A stretch of 64,000 nt of DNA from Theocolax elegans (taxonomy: Eukaryota; Arthropoda; Insecta; Hymenoptera; Cerocephalidae). The number at the start of each line of letters is the position of its first letter. Position 1 is the first letter of the stretch. The stretch spans positions 10,305,335-10,369,334 of the forward strand of contig CM047427.1 in assembly GCA_026168455.1 (NCBI GenBank), in the 5' to 3' direction. Made by a program: the position numbers and the translations under genes. Below are positions 26,469 to 37,434 of this stretch, piece after piece. The notes under the pieces are model-generated. The model ran no database searches. It was given only the letters and a program-made list of their open reading frames with translations, and was not told where the DNA came from.

Positions 26469-27095
26469 GTTAAGTAGTCCGATTAAGATTTTAAAATGCA
26501 CTAAATTTTGGGTACACGCTGGAAATGTTTTTCAAAAAACAGAAAAAAAGAATTTTAGATACTGAAATCTATTTGTTCAAAAGTTATTCTAACCCGCGTT
26601 TGTAAAAGAATCAACCCGCGACACCACGAATGGAAAATCATCAATAAGTGCACATTCTGACCAAATAGAACCTGAACCATCGAGGAAACGGCGAAACTGC
26701 CAAGCTCAACTTGGTCACCCGCACCGGTTCGCGTAACGGCAATTGTAGAATGTAAAAAAGAAAGCGCGAGAGAGAAAAAACAGTCTAGGTATAGGTATGT
26801 ATACGCACATAAAAGTCTACATCGGAGTTCTTGAAGGACGTTATCGTAAAGAAAGTACGAATAGCCGCGACAAAGTGTACATACCTCTATAGACGGTATA
26901 TACACATATATATATATACATATACAAGATTCTCGTTATATATAAAAAAAAGCTGTACAAACGCGAAAGGGCAGAGGTATACACATATATTTCTCGCACG
27001 TGGCATCGAGAGACGTATATATTTTGGCGATGGTGGAAACCTAATATATATACACAAGGGGATGCATACACACACGCACACACACACACACATGA

Positions 27096-27127
<32 letters not shown>

Positions 27128-27426
27128 CGTCGAGTTTTATCTGGCGACTTATCGTCGAGATAGAATATAACCGCTCGGGAAAACCGACGGTATAGGACTA
27201 TAATAGCCTGTTAAAAGGACCCTCGGTGCTCGCTCGCTTAGTTCATCTCTGTGTGCGTACGTGTGTGTGTGTGTGTGTTTACTCAGGGATTTCCCGGTTC
27301 GAGGTGGGGTAAAATAATTAAACGCGTCCATCTCCCGGGCGTAATCCGTCTAATAATCCGCGTATATCGTTATATCTAATATGTTGGAGGGGTGGGCTGA
27401 GACCAACAGGGTGTGTGTGAGAGAAG

Positions 27427-27473
<47 letters not shown>

Positions 27474-28003
27474 GGATAAAAATAAAAAGGAGGCACGTGT
27501 CTCGCTTGTGGATGATAAATCGTACGCGATAACGCTTGCTCCTGCTCCTGCTCCTGCTACTGCTTCTGCTGGTGCATCTTTCTTTTTTCCAGAGGTATCT
27601 GTATACAGAATTTCCTGGTATTATAACCGATCGATATATATACACATTCGCTGGTGAATTGATTTCTTTCGGGTGTAATATATGTGTGTGTGTGTGTGTG
27701 CGCGTGTTGTGAAACTGAGATTACGCTTTACTACCCGGGAAAATTGGTCGTTATTATGGATGGCTTGGCGTCATCGTCGCTTAATACATTGTTAACATTC
27801 GCGCAGCTTGCCTTTTGAAGAGAAAGAAATTGCGAATAATCAGATTTACATCTACTTACAAGAAGAAAAAAAATATTTTAAAACCGACAGAGAAGTAGCG
27901 ATTTTTCATCGCGTGATTTTGGTATGCCAGTGATTTGACTGACATGTATATGTCGCTAATTACTTGTAAAATAATGGCTGTTGAGTTATTGATAAATGAC
28001 GAA
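26469..28003. repeat. blocks C copy 2 and D copy 1
   Basis: C copy 2 (26469-about 26924) continues into D, which includes (CA)n at 27067-27092, (GAAA)n at 27096-27126, (GT)n at 27261-27279, a GA array at about 27427-27476 and a CTCCTG run. D copy 1 ends in GACGAAATA, where it is spliced onto the tail of block B. Confidence 0.85.
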
Positions 28004-28161
28004 ATACAGGTACACATTGAATCCGCACACAACATGTGTTCCGGCAAAATTCATGCATGACAGCTTACTGCATATATGCACACACAGTTTTGATTGTACA
28101 AAACACATGGACACATAATGATTAAATATAAGTATAATTTTAATATATATTCGCATTCCAC
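28004..28161. repeat. tail fragment of block B
   Basis: CAGGTACACATTGAATCCGC onward equals the last 150 bases of the A/B unit. It is fused to D copy 1 through a shared GAAATA, a microhomology junction. Confidence 0.85.
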
Positions 28162-29107
28162 GTTAAGTAGTCCGATTAAGATTTTAAAATGCACTAAATT
28201 TTGGGTACACGCTGGAAATGTTTTTCAAAAAACAGAAAAAAAGAATTTTAGATACTGAAATCTATTTGTTAAAAGTTATTCTAACCCGCGTTTGTAAAAG
28301 AATCAACCCGCGACACCACGAATGGAAAATCATCAATAAGTGCACATTCTGACCAAATAGAACCTGAACCATCGAGGAAACGGCGAAACTGCCAAGCTCA
28401 ACTTGGTCACCCGCACCGGTTCGCGTAACGGCAATTGTAGAATGTAAAAAAGAAAGCGCGAGAGAGAAAAAACAGTCTAGGTATAGGTATGTATACGCAC
28501 ATAAAAGTCTACATCGGAGTTCTTGAAGGACGTTATCGTAAAGAAAGTACGAATAGCCGCGACAAAGTGTACATACCTCTATAGACGGTATATACACATA
28601 TATATATACATATACAAGATTCTCGTTATATATAAAAAAAAGCTGTACAAACGCGAAAGGGCAGAGGTATACACATATATTTCTCGCACGTGGCATCGAG
28701 AGACGTATATATTTTGGCGATGGTGGAAACCTAATATATATACACAAGGGGATGCATACACACACGCACACACACACACACACATGAAAGAAAGAAAGAA
28801 AGAAAGAAAGACGTCGAGTTTTATCTGGCGACTTATCGTCGAGATAGAATATAACCGCTCGGGAAAACCGACGGTATAGGACTATAATAGCCTGTTAAAA
28901 GGACCCTCGGTGCTCGCTCGCTTAGTTCATCTCTGTGTGCGTACGTGTGTGTGTGTGTGTTTACTCAGGATTTCCCGGTTCGAGGTGGGGTAAAATAATT
29001 AAACGCGTCCATCTCCCGGGCGTAATCCGTCTAATAATCCGCGTATATCGTTATATCTAATATGTTGGAGGGGTGGGCTGAGACCAACAGGGTGTGTGTG
29101 AGAGAAG

Positions 29108-29145
<38 letters not shown>

Positions 29146-29689
29146 GGATAAAAATAAAAAGGAGGCACGTGTCTCGCTTGTGGATGATAAATCGTACGCG
29201 ATAACGCTTGCTCCTGCTCCTGCTCCTGCTCCTGCTACTGCTTCTGCTGGTGCATCTTTCTTTTTTCCAGAGGTATCTGTATATACAGAATTTTCCTGGT
29301 ATTATAACCGATCGATATATATACACATTCGCTGGTGAATTGATTTCTTTCGGGGTGTATATATGTGTGTGTGTGTGTGTGCGAGTGTGTGTGAAACTGA
29401 GATTACGCTTTACTACCCGGGAAAATTTGGTCGTTATTATGGATGGCTTGGCGTCATCGTCGCTTAATACATTGTTAACATTCGCGCAGCTTGCCTTTTG
29501 AAGAGAAAAGAAATTGCGAATAATCAGATTTTACATCTACTTACAAGAAGAAAAAAAAATATTTTAAAACCGACAGAGAAGTAGCGATTTTTCATCGCGT
29601 GATTTTGGTATGCCAGTGATTTCACTGACATGTATATGTCGCTAATTACTTGTAAATAATAATGGCTGTTGAGTTATTGATAAATGACG
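28162..29689. repeat. blocks C copy 3 and D copy 2
   Basis: Same order as 26469-28003, with different microsatellite lengths (CA, GAAA, GA, CTCCTG). D copy 2 continues naturally into block E. Confidence 0.85.
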
Positions 29690-29905
29690 AAATATATGAC
29701 TACTAATTATGGCTGAACAAGTTTCAAACAATAGTTTAAATGTTGATCTATATATATATATTTTTTTCACTCATTATATAGGGTTATTTAGCAGATTAAC
29801 TGTTTTCGGATTTTTTACTTATTACTTTTTTGAGTAAAAAAATAGTTCATATAGAGTGACGAGGACTTCGGAGGGTTCCTTTTAAATCAAATAAGTTGAA
29901 AAAAA

Positions 29906-29929
29906 ATGACATCAAAACCTTACTTCGAG
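29906..29929 (+). pseudogene. exon-like first coding piece in block E
   Basis: ATG followed by TSKPYFE and a strong GTAAGTACAG donor (GT at 29930). It ends on a codon boundary, so it joins in frame to the exon-like piece at 30322. In the second E copy the donor is mutated to CTAAGT (33288-33289). It is a fragment of an unrecognised gene. Confidence 0.4.
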
Positions 29930-30321
29930 GTAAGTACAGAATCCTTTTTTGTCAAATATTTTATAAATACACAGATATATTCAAAACATTTGTGTACATC
30001 ATAACCTAACTTAGGGCACCTGGTAGTAAAATAGAGGTTAAGTCGACAATGATTTTAGAAATAACACAATACGTAACATTATCATTACCATTTTTTACGT
30101 ATTTCAAATCATATTAAATGATTTATATTTGTACAGAAAAAAAATTTCTAATAAAATTTACCCTGGTGTGCTAGTAAAAGTGAGCTGAAGGAAACAATAG
30201 GGTAAAAAATACCCATTTTTCTAATAAATTGGTTATATTTTACTCTGCACTGTTTCATTCGTCCCAGGTTTACTAGACGAGCACGGTGAAATTTATCAGA
30301 AATTTTTATTGTTTTATACAG

Positions 30322-30395
30322 AAAAGATTAGATGACTGCGATACGCCTAGTGAATTTTTATTAGGCCAAAAAATTGATCCTCAGGCAGTCAAAAT
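30322..30395 (+). pseudogene. exon-like second coding piece in block E, chimeric 3' end
   Basis: Follows a TTTTATACAG acceptor in phase 0 and encodes KRLDDCDTPSEFLLGQKIDP then QAVK. After AAAAT the sequence switches to GTACTTAATTTTGAC and then into block D, so the original 3' part is lost here; the other copy (33683) continues further. Confidence 0.4.
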
Positions 30396-30410
30396 GTACT
30401 TAATTTTGAC

Positions 30411-30813
30411 GTGGCATCGAGAGACGTATATATTTTGGCGATGGTGGAAACTAATATATATACACAAGGGGATGCATATACACACGCACACACACACGAA
30501 GAAAGAAGAAAGAAAGAAGAAAGAGTCGAGTTTTATCTGGCGACTTATCGTCGAGATAGAATATAACCGCTCGGGAAAACGACGGTATAGGATAATAGCC
30601 TGTTAAAAGGACCCTCGGTGCTCGCTCGCTTAGTTCATCTCTGTGTGCGTACGTGTGGTGTGTTGTGTTTACTCAGGATTTCCCGGTTCGAGGTGGGGTA
30701 AAATAATTAAACGCGTCCATCTCCCGGGCGTAATCCGTCTAATAATCCGCGTATATCGTTATATCTAATATGTTGGAGGGGTGGGCTGAGACCAACAGGG
30801 TGTGTGAGAGAAG

Positions 30814-30853
<40 letters not shown>

Positions 30854-31397
30854 GATAAAAATAAAAAGGAGGCACGTGTCTCGCTTGTGGATGATAAATC
30901 GTACGCGATAACGCTTGCTCCTGCTCCTGCTCCTGCTACTGCTTCTGCTGGTGCATCTTTCTTTTTTCCAGAGGTATCTGTATATACAGAATTTTCCTGG
31001 TATTATAACCGATCGATATATATACACATTCGCTGGTGAATTGATTTCTTTCGGGGTGTATATATATGTGTGTGTGTGTGTGTGCGAGTGTGTGTGAAAC
31101 TGAGATTACGCTTTACTACCCGGGAAAATTTGGTCGTTATTTATGGATGGCTTGGCGTCATCGTCGCATAATACATTGTTAACATTCGCGCAGCTTGCCT
31201 TTTGAAGAGAAAAGAAATTGCGAATAATCAGATTTTACATCTACTTACAAGAAGAAAAAAAAATATTTTAAAACCGACAGAGAAGTAGCGATTTTTCATC
31301 GCGTGATTTTGGTATGCCAGTGATTTCACTGACATGTATATGTCGCTAATTACTTGTAAATAATAATGGCTGTTGAGTTATTGATAAATGACGAAAT
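30411..31397. repeat. block D, copy 3 (5'-truncated)
   Basis: Starts at GTGGCATCGAGAGACG, inside the D unit, lacks its first part, and has degenerate CA and GAAA arrays. It continues into block E copy 2. Confidence 0.85.
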
Positions 31398-31458
31398 ATA
31401 TGACTACTAATTATGGCTGAACAAGTTTCAAACAATAGTTTAAATGTTGATCTATATA
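31398..31458. repeat. block E copy 2, left part
   Basis: Left flank of the FB1 insertion, identical to the start of E copy 1 (29698 onward). It ends in TA at 31457-31458, the probable target duplication. Confidence 0.85.
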
Positions 31459-33105
31459 TGGGTGGTTCTCTGTGACATCGAAGATGAAAAAAATAAATAT
31501 TGCTATAACTGTGGAATATGTTTTAGAGGTATCCAGTAGTTTCTCCTGAATTTTTTTCAGATTTTTTCTGGGCCATTATTTTAACGTTACAGAGAGTCAA
31601 AGTTGACATTTTTAGCACTTTTTTGCATTATATGCCATTTTCATGAATTTTTAGCTCCCAGGGGATGCATTTTTCACTAAAAACATAAGTATGAATTTTT
31701 TTGTAAAATTTCCGAACTTTTCATTAAAAATACTTTTAAAGACATAAATGTATTGCTGTCCAGACATCTTGTAAGCCATTAAACCTTAAATAGTGAAAAT
31801 CAGCAATTCTGCTCCGGACTCTGGTAACCTAATACTGTCTAAAAGATGTCTTTTTATAGTCAGAAACTGCCTAAAAATTCCAGAGTGGGTCTAAATCATT
31901 ACGATCACTTATGGGTCAAAATATCCGGGAAAAGTGCCCGAAATATAATAGAAATGTATATTTGTTGCCTTATAACGATGAATCTATTAGCATGATATTG
32001 CAAAAAAATTTGTGCACTTACCTTGGAGTGGTAGAAAAGTATCTTCACTTGTTTCAGTATCCATTCTAATCCCCTGTAAGCTGCTAAAAATACAAATATT
32101 ATTATACAAATGTAAAAAATTAATTTTTAAACATTTATAATGCTGAATTTTTAGTTTTACATCCCTTACAAGAATTATAATACTAATCGAAGGATTACTA
32201 TAAATAGTATAAACATCATTATTACAATAACTGAATATACGTATTTAATACAAAAGATATATAAATAAATCGGATATATAATTATAATGAATAATATGAT
32301 AACGTGACAGTGACAAGTTTGTGAAAATCTAAACAATGTATTGCGAATAATAATAATAATAATGTTGATACTTTTATAGTAATCCTTCGATTAGTATTAT
32401 ATTCTTGTAAGGGATGTAAAACTAAAATCCAGCATTATAAATGTTAAAAATAATTTTTTACATTTGTATAATAATATTTGTATTTTTAGCAGCTTACAGG
32501 GGATTAGATGGATACTGAAACAAGTGAAGATACTTTCTACCACTCCAAGGTAAGTGCACAAATTTTTTTTGCAATGATCATGCTAATAGATTCATCGTTA
32601 TAAGGCAACAAAAATACATTTCTATTAATATTTCGGGCACTTTTCCCGGATATTTTGACCATAAGTGATCTTAATGATTTAGACCCACTCTGGAAATTTT
32701 TAGGCAGTTTCTGACTATAAAAAGACATCTTTTAGACAGTATTAGGTTACCAGAGTCCGGAGCAGAATTGCTGATTTTCACTATTTAAGGTTTAAATGGC
32801 TTACAAGAGTGTGACAGCATACATTATGTCTTTAAAAGTATTTTTAATGAAAGTCCGGAAAATTTTACAAAAAAGTCATACTTTGTTTTTTAGTGAAAAA
32901 TGCATCCCCTGGGAGCTAAAAATTCATGAAAATGGCATATAATGCAAAAAAGTGCTAATATGTCAACTTTGACTCTCTGTAACTTAAAATAATGGCCCAG
33001 AAAAAATCTGAAAAATTCAGGAGAACTACTGGATACCTCTAAAACATATTCCCACAGTTATAGCAATATTTTTTTTTCATCTTCGATGTCACAGAGAACC
33101 ACCCA
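31459..33105. mobile_element. FB1: 1,647-bp near-palindromic foldback element
   Basis: The ends are exact inverse complements (TGGGTGGTTCTCTGTGACAT inward from each side), with TA at both flanks. Arms of about 750 bp enclose a spacer of about 150 bp (about 32205-32365). Each arm holds an exon-like segment (right arm 32490-32549) with a TTTTTAG acceptor, an ATG and a GTAAGTGC donor. No transposase is encoded. Two relatives lie at 42816 and 45275. TA target use would fit a Tc1/mariner-type source (inference). Confidence 0.9.
32490..32549 (+). other. exon-like segment in right arm of FB1
   Basis: Starts after TATTTTTAG, contains ATG at 32508-32510 and ends AAG before GTAAGTGC. The reading is MDTETSEDTF..., but this copy has lost one T that FB2/FB3 keep. 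The intact form reads MDTEISGDTFLPFQ and leaves phase 1. The mirror copy lies in the left arm at about 32022-32087 on the minus strand. Confidence 0.45.
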
Positions 33106-34186
33106 TAAGTATATATTTTTTTCACTCATTATATAGGGTTATTTAGCAGATTAACTGTTTTCGTGGATTTTTACTTATTACTTTTTTTGAGTAAAAAAAT
33201 AGTTCATATAGAGTGACGAGGACTTCGGAGGGTTCCTTTTATATCAAATAAGTTGAAAAAAAAATGATATCAAAACCTTACTTTGAGCTAAGTACAGAAT
33301 CCTTTTTGTCAAAATATTTTATATAATACACAAGATATATTCAAGACATTTGTGTACATCATAACCTAACTTAGGGCACCTGGTAGTAAAATAGAGGTAA
33401 GTCGACAATGATTTTAGAAATAACACAATACGTAACATTCTCATTACCATTTTTTTACGTATTTTCAAATCATATTAAATGATTTATATTTGTACAGAAA
33501 AAAAATTTCTAATAAAATTTACCCTGGTGTGCTAGTAAAAGTGAGCTGAAGGAAACAATAGGGTAAAAAATACCCATTTTTCTAATAAATTGGTTATATT
33601 TTACTCTGCACTGTTTCATTCGTCCCAGGTTTACTAGACGAGCACGGTGAAATTTATCAGAAATTTTTATTGTTTTATACAGAAAAGATTAGATGACTGC
33701 GATACGCCTAGTGAATTTTTATTAGGCCAAAAAATTGATCCTCAGGCAGTCAAAATCTTTTTTTTTGTTTCGTGAAAATCCTGCCAGATATGAGATTGTA
33801 ATGAAAAATAATAAATTATAAATATTTTTTAAAAATATTGTTTGTAAATTTTCGATAACCTTTATTCGTAAATCATTTATGTGTATACCATAAGTATTAT
33901 GTCCTTATCAAATATATAATTTAATTAATATAAAATTAACACGTGCATTTTATTTCTTAGTGACCGGATAAAAGTAGTATTTAATAATGCTAATAGGAAT
34001 ATGTACAATAATACACAATAGGAAAATATATAATAATGTATTTTTATGGAATTATATAATAAAAACTTCTATATATTAGAGTTATATTTCATTCTAATAT
34101 TACATTCAGATAGCCACCCAATTAGAGTCGTTGATTAACTCAATCAGAAGAGTAAAAGTTTTACCCTATATATATAGTCGAAAGCG
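33106..34186. repeat. block E copy 2, right part, with extra 3' sequence
   Basis: Matches E copy 1 up to 33757 (GGCAGTCAAAAT), then continues with about 430 bp absent from copy 1, rejoining the GTACTTAATTTTGACG motif at about 34187. The extra part continues the exon-like reading frame, which argues that copy 1 suffered a deletion. Confidence 0.8.
33683..33821 (+). pseudogene. longer copy of the block E second exon, one-base frameshift
   Basis: Same KRLDDCDTPSEFLLGQKIDP start as the other copy. After QAVKI there is a run of nine T; as it stands the frame hits TGA soon afterwards. The alternative frame beyond the run is open (LFRENPARYEIVMKNNKL and TAA at 33819-33821), so a one-base slip in the T run separates two coherent halves. 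This could be mutation or a homopolymer error. Family unknown. Confidence 0.4.
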
Positions 34187-34340
34187 TACTTAATTTTGAC
34201 GGGTTGTTTCGAGTCATATTTAACCTATTTAGAGTAAAAAATCACTAGAATAATTTTAGAGAATGTACTAATCACATTGAAATATTTTATATATAAAGGT
34301 CGTTTGTATCTGTTGAGCAATAAAAATAAAAAATTTAATT

Positions 34341-34380
34341 TCCGACGTTTCGGGGGTGCTTTGCACCATCCTTGTTAGGA
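34341..34380 (-). ncRNA. degenerate hammerhead-like motif, Penelope-type
   Basis: On the minus strand a stem GGTGC-AAA-GCACC is followed by CCCCGAAACGTCGGA. The CGAAACGTC block and adjacent stem are the 3' half of the hammerhead core that Penelope-like retroelements carry. The CUGANGA half is degenerate (CTAACAA), so catalysis is doubtful. No reverse transcriptase lies nearby. Confidence 0.4.
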
Positions 34381-34910
34381 TTATATCTTGATACATTATG
34401 ATTTTGTGACGATAGAGTGTAGCCTAATGGGGATAGTGAAGCATTTTTGCAAATGAAATATAACTATTTTATATTTATTAATAATCTACTATTTTTTCGA
34501 ACATCATCAGAAACAAAAGACGATCTACACACTTGTATTTTTTTGTTACATAATTTAAAATTCCAATTATTTCCGTTTTAAAGTCAAAATTAAACACTTA
34601 TTCCCAAATATACAAAAAACCCAACACCCAAAAAATTACTAATAAATTAGACAAAATTACGAAAATTAAAAAAAAAAACATTACAAAAAAATTTGAGCAA
34701 CGCTCAGACATATAATGACACCCGTAGAATAATATGGTTAGGCTGAAAAAAAATATATTGAGTAATAAATGTGAATTATAAAATGAAAAATTAGCTGCTT
34801 GAAAAATTTGTTCCTAAAAAGCCACAAAACTTAAATTATCATGCCCAAACTACAAATACTACTAGACAGTCACTGAAATTAAACAATAACCATAATCGTA
34901 AATTTTCTAG

Positions 34911-34939
34911 TTTACGTTTCGAGCAAGCTTCTCAAGAAT
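34911..34939 (-). ncRNA. second weak hammerhead-like remnant
   Basis: The minus strand reads CTTGAGA, AGC-TT-GCT stem, CGAAACGTA. The arrangement resembles a hammerhead core with a short stem II, but stem I is poor. It is listed because of its proximity to the other two motifs. Confidence 0.2.
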
Positions 34940-34985
34940 TTAAGTGATTTTAAGTCTGGGCGGTACTCAAAATTATTTTTGAGGA

Positions 34986-36173
34986 ATCTATCTTTGTGCC
35001 TAGGAAATAGACTGATCTTGATAAAATAATGTTGCAAAAAGCGTTTCATCGCTGGAATAAAAATGTTCACATTTTAAGTCTATTTTTTTCGAAACAAGCT
35101 TATTACTACCACGAAAATGGAGACGATTCCTACCAGGGTAAGACCTAATTAAATCGAATTATATCTGTAATTTATGGCAGTCGACAATTAAAATAATTGA
35201 TTAATTATTAATTTCTTACATCAAATATATTAACGAACAAATTCTCGCTGTCTTGGTTCTTCTATTTTATTCTCCGGTGCATACAGCGTAAGGGCGACTA
35301 GGCTGAAACGAAAAGCGGGCTATATAAAAGCAATTTCACGCCAATCATCGCGAGATAATTCATTGGGAGTGTATACATAAACGCGAGCGTTGAAATTTCA
35401 TATATTTTCGTTGTAACACATAACGCGTAATATACGAACAGCTTATACCCGGTTTTTTTCGGAACCAAAAGGTAAGAAATAGCGCCTAAACAAATCTTTA
35501 ATTAATATACACCATATATCTATTATAGAAGAACAAAAAATTCCATTGGCTATCGTATAGACTACTATTATAATGTATTATACGACGATGTTAATACTGG
35601 ACGAAAAGAAAAGAAAAAAAAACAAGAAGAAGAAGAAACTACGTTATCCAACGAAGAACGTATGTATGTATATACCTATATACATGTATATCGTGACTTA
35701 ATCGTCACCGGAAACGTTTTTCACGTAATCGCGCTCGAATCTTACGACAATTATAATGATAAAGTCACCGTGTTACGCATACACACAATGGGAAAACAAA
35801 GAAGAAAATAACAATATCAATTCGGCGCAATTTCGCAAGCTCATTAATGTAAATTTGTCAACGAATTAAAAATGTGCGGTTGTATGGTTATTTGCTGGGA
35901 TTTCGTGGCATTGAAAATACTTTATCGTTTCAGTGTATATACACAAGACCGAGCGAGCGAGTGAGAGAGAAGGGTGTATACAGTATGTAGAGAGGTAAAA
36001 AATGCTAAGTAAATGCTCACGCAAATTGATGTTTCTAGAATGAATTAATTATCGGAAATGACTAATGCTGCGGACATTGATATAAATTATCGTCGTTACA
36101 TTCTGTATATTAATAGCTCATCTTGTTAATTTCCCTATTTAAATATAATTGTATATCTGTATATATGTATATA
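34986..36173. repeat. block G, copy 1
   Basis: Begins ATCTATCTTTGTGCCTAGG. Repeated at 41576-42673, and its second half again at about 39590-40092. The content is unique-looking sequence with TF-like motifs (AACAAAG, GCGCAATTTCGCAAG, TGTGCGGTTGT). No coding frame. Confidence 0.85.
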
Positions 36174-37434
36174 TATATTGCACTGATATATATTTTACAT
36201 GATTTATTTCGAATTCTCGTTTACTTATTTTTAAGGGGGGTGGCATATATCAGTGGATCATACCGACCGAGGAAAAATATATATATTACATTTATTTGAA
36301 AAATATGCAATTTGATGGAAAAACCTAATACAGAACTGCACTAGACAATTAAATAATAAGTTATTCTAGAAAGTTTCAGGTCAATATAACAAGGACATTA
36401 CGATAGTGGACACCCTTCGAGTCGGTTCTCTGAATAAGTGTAAATTTTGACTGCGATGTAAGTGCTTTTTAATCAGTCCAACTTGGGCTAAAGATAAATG
36501 TATTTATGTGATGTATGATTTGCCTTGAAAAGGATCGGTGTATAAATGTCCGAAAACGTCGGCAATTACTATACATAGTAAATTTAATTTCTCTTTTAAC
36601 AACTTGGGAAGAAAAATAAATTCTTAATACCACTTAAATACAATCGGTTTTCCAAAAAACCTCTTATCAAAGAGTGTCAATTATTAATTTTTTATATACT
36701 TTTGGTACAAGAGACTTTTTGGAAACGTGATCTTATTTTAGATTTATATATATTTAATCTAATAACGCCGCGCGTGTACAATTGCAATAATTCAAATGAA
36801 TGATAATACAAACAATGTACATCACACACGTACGCACACGAACACACATACACACGCACACATATATATCCATATCCATTATAGAAATACCTCGAAGAAG
36901 AGTTGCGTTATAAGTTTAAATTTGTTAATCCACAATTACTCGTTTGATTATATACGTCAAAATAATAATGTACGTGTGTATATATATGTGTGTGCGTAAT
37001 GCGTAACAATATATAAAAATCTAAAAAAGTAATATAGTCGTGCAATAAAGATCAGTTTCGCTCTAAAAATAGGTACAGCGTTAATCAACATTAATGGATG
37101 TAAATGAGGTAATGGAAGGAAACCTTTGTAATATTAATTACGACAATTAGCAAGTGTAAGTTAACACCGGATAAAACGTTCACGTTATATTACGCACACA
37201 CATATATAAATATACCTATATGCACAACATATATATTTTATATGTATATATGTATAGTATACGTATATATAATGTATACCACCTTAATTGGTCCCATCGG
37301 GACCGTATATACACCGAGGGTTTTTACACACCACCGCAGTGAAAATAGAACAAGCTCGGGTGGTAATTATCCCGAAAAGCAACGATAAAAAATAAAGCGC
37401 GACAATTCGACGAGTTGTGCAAAATATATATATA
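36174..37434. repeat. unit F, copy 1
   Basis: Starts TATATTGCACTGATATATAT. Contains a hammerhead-like core (about 36521-36560, with an extra A in CGAAAACG in this copy), a CA/CG repeat and, at its end, CCCATCGGGACCG. The copies share open frames such as the one at 36796, which are only CA/TA repeat translations. Confidence 0.9.

Larger units (their letters stand above)
29690..30410. repeat. block E copy 1, with empty insertion site for FB1
   Basis: Matches 31398-31458 plus 33106-33757. At about 29742-29775 the sequence runs through GTTGATCTATATATATATAT uninterrupted, which is the empty site. It contains two exon-like pieces (29906-29929 and 30322-30395) and ends by joining D copy 3 at GACG. 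Confidence 0.85.

Noticed and set aside
24997..28783. A 116-173-codon minus-strand frame repeated in all copies of block C
   Set aside because: It persists only because the copies are nearly identical, and part is CA/TA repeat. The peptide has no family I recognise and no splice support.
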